A stretch of 64,000 bases of DNA from Ceratodon purpureus (GCA_014871385.1 CM026428.1:14910476-14974475), one strand, 5' to 3'. Positions 1 through 13,398 are shown, numbered from the stretch's first letter. Numbers and translations are program-made. Notes: generated from the sequence alone by a model not told the origin.

Positions 1-1653
1 CCCCAGGCTGTATGACAGCACCGAAGACACCAACTCTGCGGCGCCATGGATATGGGTACTTGAGTCATTCACGAATTGTTGTGACTCAGTCATTCATGAT
101 TAATTGCTGTGACAACTAACAAGTCATCTACAAATTGTTATCACAAGCCGTTCACTTGCGAGCATTGAGGGCATGAGTATGAAACAGACACAAAACAATT
201 TCTTTTCCATCCACACTTTTGGTAACACAAGTCGTTCAGGAATCTTAGGTGGATAAAGGATCATTCCTTATTCTGGTTAATGGAACATTGCTATCAGAAG
301 TTGGGTATTGACGTGACAATAATCCAGCATTGTTGCATGAATTGTGCGATAGTTCCTGTAGCAACAGTTTTCTTCTTAATTTTTATAAGGTGGTAGAAGG
401 TAATATGCTTCAGTGACTTCGAAACTTCTGATGTAGTGATAAAACATTCTTGGTGGTTGAAGTGGCATTTCAGAGAAGAAAGCCGATGAAGCTTGCTGTG
501 CAGTAACTTGTGCTATGATCCGAAGTACAATTCTTTGAAGAAGTGCGCTGCAGTTTTTTGACCTTTTAAATGTTAGTTGATATCATCTTTATGTAGTAGT
601 ATGCTGTTCATACTTCAAGTAATACTTACTTTTTTCCATTGGAAAAAAAATGGAGGCATACAGAGGCCTTTCAGTGAAGCAGAGTAGGTGAAATCATGCC
701 AAAAAATGGCAACTGTATTTTACAAAAAGTTGTCAATTTTTAGCAACTTTACACCTCAATATAAAAGATTCTATCATAATGACCCATTCATAAAATTTAG
801 TCACCTAGCTGACCACCACGTAAGCACCTTCTTTCATCTACAAGAAATCATTGAAATGATTTCAATTTCTTTTGGAGGGCTCCTTTCAGACTCCATATTT
901 TTCAATGGCACAACGAAGAATCACAAAGTTGCCTGTCACCTTGCAGTCGACGGCCGAGAGAGAAAAGAAAAATCAAGATGGGTGTGCAGCAGTTGAAACT
1001 GACTAACTTAGCACCACTTCAGTATTTAAATCCAATTCACTTTGAAGTGAAATAAGCCAACTTGTTACATTTTATTGAACAGGCGAGAAACACTGCTGTT
1101 GGCTGTGTAAGAGCTGGATCCGGATTCTCAGTATTGTACAATGGCTGATTCTTCATGACAAAGTGGGATCAATCCCCAAGAGATTGTATCCTGTTTTAAA
1201 ATTAATCAAGATAAATAGCAGCTGCTAGAAAATCGGGCATGGCTGTTTTTGTTTTTTGTATTTTGTTTTTCTTTTGTTTTTTTTTTAATTTTTTTTTAAA
1301 ATTTTTTTTTTTGGAGATTTTTTATCTTTTTAAAAAAAGTTTTTACACAAGCAAAGGTATGGCCATTTCGAAGTGAGCCTTTGGTATGTCTCGAAGTAAG
1401 AAATTAAATTCCTTCTCTCTGGTCTTCTGTCAGCAAAGCTGATTTTATTTCACTACTGTTTTATTAGCCTACATTAAAAATCAGGAATAAAAAGTTATAA
1501 CTCTAATCTTTTTAGATCAAATAAAAAAATATTATCTCAACCACACGTACCTACATTCTAAAAATTCACCTCTTAAAATTTATTCAAAAAATAGTGTTAT
1601 TTTGGAAAATGTTCCAAAAACATATACATTATCAATGGTGCAACAATATACTA
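1..1653. other. Intergenic, no gene recognised
   Basis: Only short open frames without recognisable motifs are present. A 102-codon frame at 688-996 has no family signature and AT-rich codon use unlike the real exons downstream. A T-rich tract lies at about 1244-1330. The start of the window could be the end of a gene lying to the left, but I see no coding signal there. Confidence 0.5.
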
Positions 1654-1792
1654 AAGGTCATATTCATTAAAATGGCCAATCCTGATTATATTGGCCGCAC
1701 AAATAGTGTGAATTCAGTTCATTTTCTCTCCTTATTTGAATAGTGTGGCGGCCAATATAATCGGGAGTGGCCATTTTAATGAATATGCCCTT
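1654..1792. mobile_element. Small fold-back MITE, 139 bp, with 4-bp target duplication
   Basis: The two ends are inverted copies of each other over about 45 bp with a few mismatches. The left end begins AAGGTCATATTCATTAAAAT and the right end, read on the other strand, begins AAGGGCATATTCATTAAAAT. The flanks are ACTA at 1650-1653 and ACTA at 1793-1796, which reads as a 4-bp target duplication. Only about 45 bp separates the arms, so the element would fold into a long hairpin. It has no coding capacity. Superfamily not assigned. Confidence 0.8.
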
Positions 1793-2823
1793 ACTACTTC
1801 TCTTATGCAAATTGCAATCAAGCTTTAAAATTTTCTAAAAAACAAAATTCACACCATTGATAAAAGTTACACTTCCAAAACATAAATATACAATGCATAT
1901 GTATTCTCCAAAACACTAGATGTTCACATGAAACCATAAATATCCAATGCATATTTGTTTCCCACGACACTCAATACTCACAAAAATCATTCCAAATTTC
2001 CTTTGAAAAAGATCCAAAAGGTTAAAATATGACAATGCATGCATTCGCAATGCATACACCCACCACGTGTTCACCAACCTTTCCTTAAAGGTTTACACAA
2101 CCACTCTTATATAAAAGATTTGAAAGCTTGCGTCATTGCAAGGGAACCCTTCCATTTATCAAGTGCAGGACAAGGAAATCCATGGTCACCTATCGCTGAC
2201 GGACAGGGTCGCCCAGGCTCATAAATTTGCTGTGACGGACGCTTTGTTTTCAGTGACAGTCTCCAAGTGGAAAACGTTACAATGGACCACTGCCTCCATC
2301 CTTGTCATGTGTCATGAAGTACTACATCACAACCTGGGCTCACTTCTACTGCACCTTGCATCTCATGATCAGGCATATTGTTGTGAAGAAAATTGTTGTT
2401 TTAGGACGACACATTCGAATATCAAATTGTGGTCTTAGTTTTATGGTATTAGCCCACCTCATGGTTTTACTGTTTTAGACTAGCTTTGCCTACTTAGACT
2501 TGAGTTTGAATCGATTCGGGAGTTTTTGTCTGTATGTATAGGTTGCATATATTAGGCATGATGCTAGTGATTTATGATATGGGCATGTGTAGGTTGTAAT
2601 TGTTTTTGGATGGATCGGAGCGGAATTAGTGTGTCAAGGGAGAGTTTCGGAGAGGATGTGATTGGCTACATTTGAGCATTTAATTCTGTCGCTAATTATT
2701 ATGCCTGTTTGAAATTCAGGAAATGGTGTGAGATCCAGATTCATCTCTTGCTAACAGCTCCCGGGATTTCTCTCAAGCCAGGAGTAAGGAGGGAGGTACT
2801 CACTTACTTCGACGTTTGTTGTA

Positions 2824-5501
2824 ATGGCACCCAGGACAGATGATTCGAGCTCACACAAGATGGGGAGTATTCTTGTGAAATTGAAGTCGAACGATCGGAA
2901 CGTCATGAGCTTACTCACCTTAGTTGGGAAGCCGGCAGGTGCCATCCTTCCTGATTTCTTGTCCAGAAAGTACGAAGTGAACATGAAGTACGTGAAGCTG
3001 GGGTATCACTACCTCATTACCCACGCCATGAAGCTGATGCTCATTCCCCTGTTCGTCATTGCACTGGCGGAGACCTGGTTCAGAATTGACAGGGGTGACA
3101 TACTGCAGCTCTGGGAGAATCTTCGCTTCAACCTCGTAAGTTCCATAACCACATGATGATGATCACCACCAGTTTGAAATACTTCTGATGTTGGAACATG
3201 GTTAAGATTGAAAAATTCTTCAAAATTTGAGCTAGGGATCAGCGAGCTTTGGAGCTGCATTGCAAAATTTCTGCTTCGGTGGCATGAGTTTTTTCGGAAT
3301 GCTAAGTTGTGGTTGTACAGGTGAGCGCAATAGTGTGCTCGGGGTTGATAGTCTTCGGCGCCACTATGTACATAACGGGGCGTCCACGACCAGTCTACCT
3401 CGTGGATTTCGCATGCTACAAACCCGAAGAAGAGAGAAAATGCTCCATAGAGAAATTCATGTACTGCACAACGACAACTGGATCCTTCACCGAAGAAAAT
3501 TTGACATTCCAAAGAAAAATCTATGCCCGCTCAGGACTAGGAGACGCCACCTACTTCCCCATCTCTGTCATCAACGAGAAAGGAATGAGGGGCCCGATCA
3601 ACATGCATCAAGCGCGAACGGAAGCCGAGCAGGTCATGTTCGGCGCCCTCGACGAGCTCTTCGAGAAAACAAGCCTCAAGCCCAAAGACATCGGCATCCT
3701 CGTTGTAAACTGCAGCCTCTTCAACCCCACACCCTCTCTGGCGTCCATGATCATCAATCACTACAAAATGCGAGGCAACATCAAAAGCGTCAACCTCGGT
3801 GGTATGGGGTGCAGCGCGGGCCTAATCTCCATCGACCTCGCACGTGATCTCCTTCAGGTAATACCAAATCATTAATTTCCTCCCACAACTTTCAATCCCG
3901 ATGTATCTTCACTTAATCCTAATCCTAAACCCAAATTCCAGGTGCATCGAAACACATACGCCGTGGTCGTGAGCACGGAGAACATAACCTTAAACTGGTA
4001 CCTAGGCAACGAGAAATCCATGCTGCTCCCCAACTGCATCTTCCGCATGGGCGGCGCGGCGATACTGCTCTCGAACAGGGGACGCGAGCGGTGGCGGTCG
4101 AAGTACGAGCTCATGCACACGGTGCGCACACACAAAGGCGCAGATGACAACTGCTACGGCTGCGTCTACCAACGCGAGGACGAGAAGGGGATCGTGGGCG
4201 TGGCGCTTTCCAAAGACCTGATGGCTGTTGCAGGCGACGCGCTCAAAACGAACATCACCACGCTGGGCCCTCTCATTCTGCCCCTCTCCGAACAGCTCCT
4301 GTTCTTCGCCAACCTCATCATGAGGAGGTTCCTGCAGTGGAAGGTGAAGGTTTACATCCCCGACTTCAAGCTCGCATGCGAGCATTTTTGTATCCATGCT
4401 GGTGGGAGAGCTGTGCTGGACGAAATCGAGAAGAATTTGGACCTCTCCGAGTGGCATATGGAGCCGTCGCGCATGACTCTTCACAGGTAATATCATTCTG
4501 CCTGAGTATCATTTAAATTATCACCGAGGAAAATAATTCTCAAATCCCAACTCGATCTCTATTCTCCAATGTTGAACTCTCTCCTCACCCAAAGACAGAT
4601 CCAGACTATTGGAAAATTATTGGCTTGCTGTACAAGATTGGGGTGTCAGAGTTCGTGATACAACTCACTGTAATGTAGCAAAATTCTTTATCGTAACTCT
4701 TTAGCATAACTCTACTTGTGGAGGAGAGCTACAAGGTGAGTTATCATGCCAACTCTTTAATTAGGTGAAATGGGCGAAATTCTCTCCCCTCTCTCCATAA
4801 CACATACTATCACACCCCTTAATATTATATACACATGATAACTTGATACATTCATATGGCCGGTAGCAATTTGACTGCTTACGTTGCAAGTGGACTCAAG
4901 ATTTTGGACTATTGACTACCAAAAAAGTGTCAAATTTCTCTTGGATGGCATTTATCCAATCCCTAAAAAATATCATAAAATTCAATGGTTGCTAGTACCC
5001 TGTCACGGTACACAAGAATATTGTATGCCCAGATATAACTCGATGCAATCACACAGTCGGTAGAAATTTAAAAGTGGAGAGACTGATGGCATCAGACCTT
5101 AAAGGTTTCTTCACATTGAAAATCAAGATACTGTACTTTGCAGCATGAGGCTGATGACATGTTGTTAGTTAGTACTCGTTCGCAATGAAATAAAATTTTC
5201 ATTTGTATCCAATTTGTTTTTAATTTAAAGGAGAGAGTACTGAGCTCACAACTGGGGTGCTTGTGACGTCCGCAGGTTTGGCAACACTTCGAGCAGCTCC
5301 CCGTGGTACGAGCTGGCATACATGGAGGCCAAGGAGCGGGTGAAACGCGGCGACCGCGTGTGGCAGATTGCATTTGGGTCGGGGTTCAAGTGCAACAGCG
5401 CGGTGTGGCGCGCGCTGCGGACTGTGAAGCGGCCGTCGAGGAGCCCATGGCTGGACTGCATCGATCAGTACCCTGTTCGCAATCCCAACCGAAGTTTGTG
5501 A
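2824..5501 (+). CDS. KCS: 3-ketoacyl-CoA synthase (fatty acid elongase condensing enzyme)
   Basis: Four exons: 2824-3135, 3321-3857, 3942-4486 and 5276-5501, joining in frame to 539 residues. The enzyme condenses malonyl-CoA with long-chain acyl-CoA in the ER, the first step of very-long-chain fatty acid elongation for wax, cutin and sphingolipids. Two hydrophobic segments precede the catalytic part (around residues 60-80 and 105-125), as expected for plant KCS. The FAE1/CUT1-type domain follows with the active-site Cys in [10 protein letters not shown] (about residue 268), a His in CIHAGGRAV (about 435) and an Asn in RFGNTSSSS (about 468). These match the Cys-His-Asn triad of the family. The N-terminus is somewhat longer than in FAE1. 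The ATG at 2824 is the first one before the conserved hydrophobic region. The next gene on the same strand is an O-methyltransferase. Confidence 0.95.
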
Positions 5502-6848
5502 TTCCACAGGCTGATCACCCATTTCAGCAGTGCTCGAAGTTAGATAAGAATTTCTTGTCTCTGCGTCTCTTGGGCCGGCGGTGTGTTCGATTACAATTTA
5601 AGAGTATTGATCTGTTGTTTTCTAATTCCATGTCTGAACGGAATTATGTAGAGTATACGTTTACAAAGTAAGGTGGGTCGCATGGAACGTGGACTCTGTC
5701 CATTTGGATTTGTGTTATGTAGATAGTTTGTTTCTTTGTACAGTTATTGTATTCTAGAAGGTGTGCTGACTAGGTTGCGTACAATTTTGCGATTCTGGTT
5801 ACGAGTTGTAACTCAAAATATACTTATCCTTGAAATATTGGAGTTGTTTGGGAACTTGTTTTGTTTGTGTTAGAAACTGGGTGAGTGATCAAAGATGGTT
5901 GTAGTGTGAAAATATGTATTTGAGTGAAGTAGGTTTAATGTTTCATTCATAAACACGAATAAAACAAAGGTGAAGTATATTGGATATACAGTAACACTCT
6001 AAATCACATGAAAAGTCTGAACAGATAACCATGAACTGGTCTAGATTTGATAGCAGTAATAGGCACCCTTGGCAGTTTGTTGGCATATTTTGGTCGATCC
6101 CTTCGTGTCATGGCCAAGTCGTGATGACATGAGTTCTCTACCCAGGCTACGTCATATTCAAGATTCCATCTGTTTTTTAAGAATTTAACGTGAAAAAGGA
6201 GGCCTCTAGACACGTAGCAACTTGACACATGATTCCAATACAGACGTCATGCATCATATAAGTACACTGCATCACTCGTCATGTGACGGGGCAATAATTT
6301 CAATTTTCTTGTTATGCTTCCGTTGTAGTTGCATACCAATCACACTGTTGCAGTAGCTTCAGGTAGCTACAGATCAGATCAACTTCCAACTTCTTCCTTG
6401 GCTCCTTACTGCTCAGCTGTTTCTACTAATGCATATAAGACCAACAAGAAAGCCAGAATGTCGTCCACTTTTCCTGTGCACATGATTTATCCCTTCCGGG
6501 TTTGGATTTGGAATCATCATGGCTCTGTCTCAGCTTTGAGAAGAATCTGAGTACAACTGAGACTGGGCATATAGACCGAAAATTTTCCGTCGTCTAGACA
6601 TGAAAATCCTGTTTCTTCAGAAATGATTCTCCACTTGCCCCGGAATTATCCCTTTTTAAAAAAATGCTATTTGGATCCTTTCTCTATGAACAGTGTGGAG
6701 TGGACATTCATGTCTGACTGCATAAATTTCATTTCAGGCTTAACTCTGGTGATTTAATCCTGAGTTCTGATACTAGTTACAAGTGAACTGTGAATCTAGT
6801 GTGGATTTTGATCAATATTGAGTAGTCGGATACATATCGCAGGGTTGG
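5502..6848. other. KCS 3' UTR and intergenic spacer
   Basis: 1.35 kb between KCS and OMT. The first few hundred bases are presumably the KCS 3' UTR. I see no further gene, tRNA or clear repeat. The OMT promoter should lie in the right part; no convincing TATA box stands out. Confidence 0.5.
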
Positions 6849-8761
6849 ATGGCGGCGATGGATCATCCTAATGGTTCAGCGACCACCGCGTCGGTGAAGC
6901 CAACGCGGCACATCGACTTTGCGAGGACAACTGCATATGAGATGGCGGTTGGGAATGTACTCAACAAGACGACTATGGCGCTGATCGAGCTAGGCGTGTT
7001 CGATGCACTCGCCAGGGCAGGCAAGAAGCAGCTCACCGTGCAGGAGATCGTGGAGTCTGCGATGCCCAACAAGGTTGTGAATGTGAAGAATCTTGAGAGG
7101 ATGCTGCGCTTGATGGTCGCTTATCGCATCATCATCGAGACCGTAGATCAAAACGGTACTGCGCCTGCTCAACGTTTGTACGAGTTGAGTCCCGTGGGGC
7201 AGTTCTTTGCGAAGAACGAGGATGATGAAGATGTTGGCTCGTTCGCGTGGACGGTCCAGTTTTGCGAAAGTCTAGCTCTGCACGCTTTTACTGATGCTCG
7301 GAGACCTCTCCCGAGTTTCGTCCTGGAAGAGAAGAGTAGCTCCAGTTCTACAAGTCACCCGATGTTTTCTGAGTTATTTGTGCAGAATCCTGCCCTGGGG
7401 AAGCTCTTCGACCAGGTTAATCATGCGAACTCGAAGGACAATAATCCCCGCATTTTGGAATCATACCACGGCTTTGAGGGTGTGAGTGTGTTGGTTGATG
7501 TTGGAGGCGGCTATGGCGCCTCCCTCAAGGCCATCATTGCTCGGTACCCACACATCAAGGGCATCAATTTCGACTTGCCTCCGGTCATTGCCGAGTGCCC
7601 TGCACTGCCAGGTAATTCCTTGTCGAGCACTCCATAGCTGATACTTCGTTCGGTGCTTGCAACAGATTTTCATTACTCTAAATTGCATTGCAGCTGGGTA
7701 CCAAGTTAGGTTTCAACTGGCTCTAAAGAAGTCCTTAGTTGGAATTCATAGAAGGAAACCAATCGTGAGCGGATAGACTGCCCAAGTACTTGCAGCTCAT
7801 GTGAAAGCCTTCTCACAACTTCTGAACTTGTCAAGCTTGAATGTAGTTGGGACAGGGTGAAATCACTCTAGGTCCTGAAAGTACAACCCACTTTCATTGG
7901 CACTAACTTCTACTGATTGCTTCCAGCACTGTGAAAATTAGCTGAACAGTTTTGCAATTGCTGACATGATTTGGATGTCGATTATTAGTTGGAAGGAATA
8001 TTGACTCAACCTACCGGTGGTATACGTTTCGGAGATCGGACTCTTGGACCAGTCCAGCATGAGATTTAACATAGTTTTTTCTTGCAGGTGTGGAGCACGT
8101 CAGTGGTGACATGCTCAAGAGTATTCCCTCAGGTGGCGATGCCATCTTTATGAAGGTGAATCTCACTAATTGTCAAAATGTTTCTTATGCCTTAGTTTTC
8201 ATGAACTTGCGCTATATCTCTGGTTACTGAACATTATCTTAGGCAATGTAACAAGCAACATGATGATCGCGTAGAGTAGCACACTTGATAAATAAAAATA
8301 GAAGCAAGATTGGAACTTTTATTTCACTAAATTGGGAATCTACGTGAATTACCACAGTGTAAGCTAAGCTTGCACTGCCAGGCGCTAAGTATGCGCTCTA
8401 AGGAAGAAGTTGGTGATTCTAATTCTGATCAAAATTCCAATTTCTTGTGCTGCACCAACAGTGGATATTGCACAACTTTGACGACGAATGCAACCTGAAG
8501 GTGTTGAAGAATTGCTGGGCAGCTCTGCCCACTGGAGGCAAAGTGATTGTTGTGGAAATGGTGCTTCCCGACGTCGTCGACCCCGACAACTGCGACCGGA
8601 CTATGTTCCTATTTGACATAATCACGATGCAAAATTCAGGTTCACGTGAGCGGACAGAGAGAGAGTTTCGCGAGCTGGGGCTGGCTGCTGGTTTTGCTCA
8701 TGTCAATGTGGTTTGCCAGATGCATTCTGTTGGCACCATATTTGAGATGCTCAAAGCTTGA
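6849..8761 (+). CDS. SAM-dependent O-methyltransferase, COMT-like class II plant family
   Basis: Three exons (6849-7611, 8088-8155, 8462-8761) join in frame to 376 residues, close to the usual 350-375 of the family. The N-terminal part is the helical dimerisation domain, starting near ARTTAYEMAVGNVLNK and including ELGVFDAL. The Rossmann-fold SAM site is VDVGGGYG at about residues 216-223. The motif KWILHNF carries the expected catalytic His at about residue 281. The family methylates hydroxyl groups of phenolics such as caffeic acid, flavonoids and orsellinic-type rings, but substrate cannot be read from sequence. The start ATG at 6849 is followed by a second in-frame ATG four codons downstream. 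It sits between KCS and a P450 on the same strand. Confidence 0.93.
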
Positions 8762-10309
8762 AGCTGTTTTGCACTCACATTCCAAGATGCACCCATAATC
8801 TAGTCACAGCTTGCCATGGTCTTTGATGTTTGGGTCGAGAAAAATTGGGGAATCTGAGGGGAGATTGTCCTTTGTAAACAATTTGTAGACTTGTGATTAC
8901 AAAATAAAGTTTCAGATATCAATCCAATTCTAAGCACTGCACTTTGGCAGAAATCACCACACCCATGACAAAGCCTGAGTTGCATTCAGAACTGTCTCTC
9001 ATAAGCATGTAATGTATATGGAGCTCCCCATCAACAGCAACTCTTTGACTTGCATCCTTCGCAGCCATCTTCTCCGCCATGTCTGTCCTGTTATTGTGGT
9101 TCAGCACTTGCCACAACTGCAGCCGTGAGATGAGAAGTCGATACCTTGACTAATTGTTGTCGAATACAACGCTTAAATTTTTCCTTCAAAGTTTTATATA
9201 GGTCGCAGTCGAGGATAAATACAAGTTTGAAAATTAAAGAAAGTTCATCAATACAACGGTTCTAGTAATCCTTTCGGAACCTAAGAATCTCTTCTCAAAG
9301 TTTTGATCTCTCATTTTTGTTAAATCCTGCACTTAGTCAAAGTATACTATGGTAGTAATACCTGTGTTCACTGGGAAGGATCTAGTCCTCAGTCTACTTT
9401 TTTTTGCTTTTTTTGAAGTAGGAGAATCAAAATCGTTTCCTTGGCAACCTTGCGTGACTCAAGTTGTAAAGGTTTGTTAGTTCCTTTTTCATATTAAACT
9501 ATGGTGATTCAGAATCAAAACAGTTCTGCCACTATTCAAAGTTTGGGCAGTTTCTGCATACAAACTGTGCTACCTAATTTATCGAATCAACCAGGACCCA
9601 GTAGCCTGGTCCTCAGATGATGCACATTTCTAAATCATATGTCACGACATAAACAATCCGACCTGCAGGGCATACTTCGCTGCTTTGATAGTACGGACTC
9701 ACGCCAGCATTACGTGATATATCACCAACATTACGTCATATATCACCAGCTTTTGAGTGAACTGATGCACGAAATCCTCTTCGCAAATTGATAAAATACA
9801 ATCTTACAAACAATCATGTCAATACGACACCAGTGAAATAATTTGCGACCGTGTAAATGTTATTCACGATCTACATTCTACCATTCAAGCAAGGTGTCAT
9901 TCTGGATAAAAATCTAAATCAAATCATGTCCTTGCTGAGTAGACTCATTGGAAACTCTCAAAGCTTCCAATTCTATGTATCATCGTTGTAAGAAACAAAA
10001 ACTCCTGGATTTCGCGATGCTTGAAGTTCTTGTAAAAACACAGTTTTCTTGGGGCCATTAGAACTAGACATCGACTTGGAATACTGAGTATTCTTCGAGA
10101 TTACGGAACTTCTCTGATCTCAAAGTGATCGCTCTTCTCTGCTGTTGTGACGATGATTCTGCCATCTGCTTCCACTTCTGGACTATGGAGTGTATGCTTC
10201 GTTTCCCAGCTACCTGGATTGTTCTCTCTTTGTTAGTCAAAATTGTTTACGGCTTTCTAAAACTTTAATGACTAAGCTTCATACTCCAGTACACTAGAGC
10301 TATCAATTT
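8762..10309. other. Intergenic spacer with a short direct repeat
   Basis: No gene recognised. A 21-bp unit (CATTACGTGATATATCACCA and a one-base variant) is repeated in tandem at about 9708-9749. The region should include the OMT 3' UTR and the P450 promoter. Confidence 0.5.
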
Positions 10310-12447
10310 GTGACATGGTCGGTGGTTGATGCTGTGCAGGTTGTTACAGCAGTGGTGCTTGGCATCCTTTTTCTCAAGTTGCTCACAAGCAGACGCAAGA
10401 ACTTGCCTCCAGGCCCTCGCGGTCTTCCCATCATCGGAGCCTTGCACCTCTTGGGCAAGTATCCAGCTCAGGACATGGCAAAACTGGCGAAGACATATGG
10501 ACCGGTGATGTCACTATGGTTCGGGCAACAACTCACTGTGGTAGCTTCCACCCCTGCTGCCGCGGAGGAGATTCTCAAGACTCAGGGCGCCAATTTCTCA
10601 GGGCGAGTCAAAAACAGTTATTCACAAATTATTTTCCCCGAAGGTACTCATCATCACTTTGCCCTCTTCTAGAAGGTACCTTCAAGTTTTCTCACGCTGC
10701 TATTTAATGAAGTATCGGAGATCTCATTCAGTTCCTGACAATGATTATTGCATTGCTCCCATATGACAGAGGCAGAGTTTTCCTTGATCTCATCCTTGTG
10801 AGGAATTGATCGAGATTTTTTTTGTGTGAGGAGCCAGAGCGATTCTTTCAGAGTAGTGATTTTGAATTATAAGGACGTTTTGTATTGAGTTTTGAACACA
10901 TGCCTAGTTGCAGTGAATAGAACTAAGACATGGGAACTCTCAGGTTAATTGATTAGGCCATTTTCAGGGTCCATGGTTGATGACACAGAAATGATATGTC
11001 TAAATTCGAGATATATTTTGTTTCAGATGTAACGTTTCAGTGTGACACGCCTGCAAGGCTGCACTTGAAGAAGATTTTACACATACAGCTCAACACCGCC
11101 AAACAGCTTAAAAATACCGCAAGTCTACGAGCTGTAGAGATTGCACATATGCTTCGCATGATCCCCCAGGATGGTAAAACAGCAGTTTCAGTGAGGAACT
11201 ACGTCGATGTCGTGGTGACAAACATCTTATCCTTCATGATTCTGAAGAAGCGTTTCATGGCAGTTGGAGCGCTACATGCTGGCCAGGGAGATGAACTAGC
11301 CGAGCTTGAGCAAGTGAGACAATTCAGATTGTTGATGGAAGGAATCGCAAAATTTTCTCTCGAAAATGATTACGGGGACTTCATTCCGATCTTCAAGTTA
11401 ATTGACATTCAAGGCATCAGAAGTCGTATGTGGAGTATCAGGGAGCAAATGGATGCTTTTGCGTCCAAGATCGTCTTTGAGCATCTTGAGCAGCGGAAGA
11501 GCTGTTCATTGCATGAGAAAGATATGGTTCATGTGCTTTTGGATCAAATGGAGGATGACACGCTAGGCTTTAAGATCACCAATCAAATGGTCTCTAGTGC
11601 CGTATGGGTAAGGACAAACTTCCCACTTTTTATGCTACAGCATCAACTGTTGTTAAAATTATCATTTCCAATTCACACTCTTATCTAAATGATGTCCATT
11701 CTTTGTTAATCCTTGGTCTTGAAGCAATCCTAAACGAGAATTTCTGTAGCAATGAGCCGAAATCAGATTTTTGCTCATTATTCGTTCTTTCTCTTTTGAA
11801 ACTAGAATGCTTTTTCAGCCGGCACAGATACAGCTGTCCATGCAGTGGAGTGGGCAATATCTGAGTGCATGCACAATCCCAACGTGATGAGCAAAGCTCA
11901 AGCAGAACTTGATGCAGTCGTGGGCAAGTCTCGGAGAGTGGAAGAATCTGACATTCCAAACCTCAAGTACCTACACGCCATTTGCAAAGAAGTGTTCCGG
12001 CTTCACCCAGCATCCCCAATACTGTTTCCTCATTGGAACAAAAATGCTTGCATGCTCTTCGGGTATGATATTCCCGCAGGGACGTCAGTGATTGTGAATG
12101 TGGGAGCCATTGCCCGAGATCCAGGCATTTGGGAGGATCCTTTAGTGTTCAAGCCTGAAAGATTTCTTGAGGGGATGCCACATGCGAACACTGATGTTCA
12201 AGGACATCATTTTGAACTGCTGCCGTTTGGAACTGGGCGCCGACAGTGCCCAGGCATTGGATTAAGCCTTGCAATGGTGCACATCTTAACTGCAACTTTG
12301 TTGCAAGGCTTTGATTGGTCTCTTCCAAAGGACTTGCGACCTGAGGACCTGAATATGGCCGAAGCTGAAGGGATATTATCTGTACGAGCTGAGCCTTTGA
12401 GGGCCATTCTTAAGCCTCGCTTGTCCATTCCTCCGATAGTGAACTGA
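10310..12447 (+). pseudogene. Cytochrome P450 (CYP71-clan-like), apparent start-codon loss
   Basis: Three exons (10310-10643, 11027-11607, 11806-12447) join in frame to about 518 residues. Hallmarks in order are an N-terminal membrane anchor, the proline-rich hinge NLPPGPRGLPIIG, the I-helix AGTDT, the K-helix KEVFR, the PERF region KPERFLEG, and the haem-binding loop FGTGRRQCPG with Cys near residue 453. A full open frame over three exons suggests a recently functional enzyme anchored in the ER. The odd point is the start. The natural N-terminus reads VTWSVVDAVQ from GTG at 10310; an in-frame TAG lies five codons upstream and the first in-frame ATG falls only after the hinge. The nearby ATG at 10315 is in another frame and stops after four codons. 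The C-helix W-x-x-x-R motif is also altered (ARLHLKK). It may be a start-loss allele, a non-AUG start, or a gene with an unrecognised upstream exon. Confidence 0.75.
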
Positions 12448-13398
12448 TGTTCCATAGGGCAATCAAATAAAAGAATGTTCACGTCTTCATTCCTGGGCAA
12501 TTCGTTTTGTGGGAATTCATTCAACAAATCTCACTTTCTTCAATAAGAAATTGATCATGTTATATACAAGAAAGTGACATTGCTTCAAAACAAATTGTGC
12601 CAAAGAAATTCAATTTGTATTCGATCCTTCATTGGATTTCAATATGCATTTGCATTTTTCTAAAGCTCCCATAGCTTTTTCGAGACGTTAGCTGGGGCTA
12701 ACGCAGTGTAAGTTAGCCCCCTGATTAGCCCCTTTACACAGGCGGCAAAAAATCTGAGATTTCTATTAGCTTCGGACTTTAGCCTTCAAAATAGTCCTAT
12801 TGTCGGGGTTAATCTTTCCCGAACTAGAAGGAAGGGCACATTTAGCTGGGGTTAAAGTGCCAAGGATTAGCCCCCCTTGCGGTGTAGCCCTGGGGGCTAA
12901 CCGCTCCAAAACTTCTTCTATAGATTCAATTTGCACCTGATTGCCTCTTATGGTTGTGATGTAAGTAGTGCAGATTGCTCGCTTTCTAAATTCCCAAATC
13001 CATTGAGGGTGTCCTTGTGCTACCCCTCCCCAATTTCCAAGATCAGTTTGACAATCTTGAAATATGCTGCTAGTTTCCAGAATGGGATAGAGTGTACTTA
13101 GTTTCACCATTAGCTAGTTAAACAGCATCGTTAATTATGATGAGATACAATTGGTGGCAAAATGGGGTGAGCAAAATCCTTTGTGAACACTAGTATAGAT
13201 CGTGTCATTCTTCATTCCGGGATTAAGGAAAGTGTCGCTTTCCACTTCTGCGAGGGATTATGGAAGGCCCCCCCGCAGGTTCCGCTGACCGTTGTGGGTG
13301 TTTGGCGAATCCGTATCTCTCGCGCCGCGAGCAATGTGACGCACTCGTTGCGTTCTCACCTCTATGAAGAATTTCACCTTATTTTGCCTATTTACTTT
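12448..13398. other. Intergenic, with a TTAGCCCC-rich imperfect inverted repeat
   Basis: Between about 12683 and 12910 the motifs TTAGCCCC and GGGGCTAA recur on both strands and the two ends are weakly inverted copies, which suggests an old degraded MITE. A GC-richer patch at 13200-13370 gives an open frame of 114 codons with no recognisable domain. Nothing else can be supported. Confidence 0.4.

Noticed and set aside
3009-3847. Open frames of 167 and 195 codons overlapping KCS in other frames
   Set aside because: They run across the KCS intron and exons without family features, while the KCS frame has clear catalytic motifs.
4002-4496. 164-codon antisense frame over KCS exon 3
   Set aside because: Shadow of a GC-rich exon; no independent motif.
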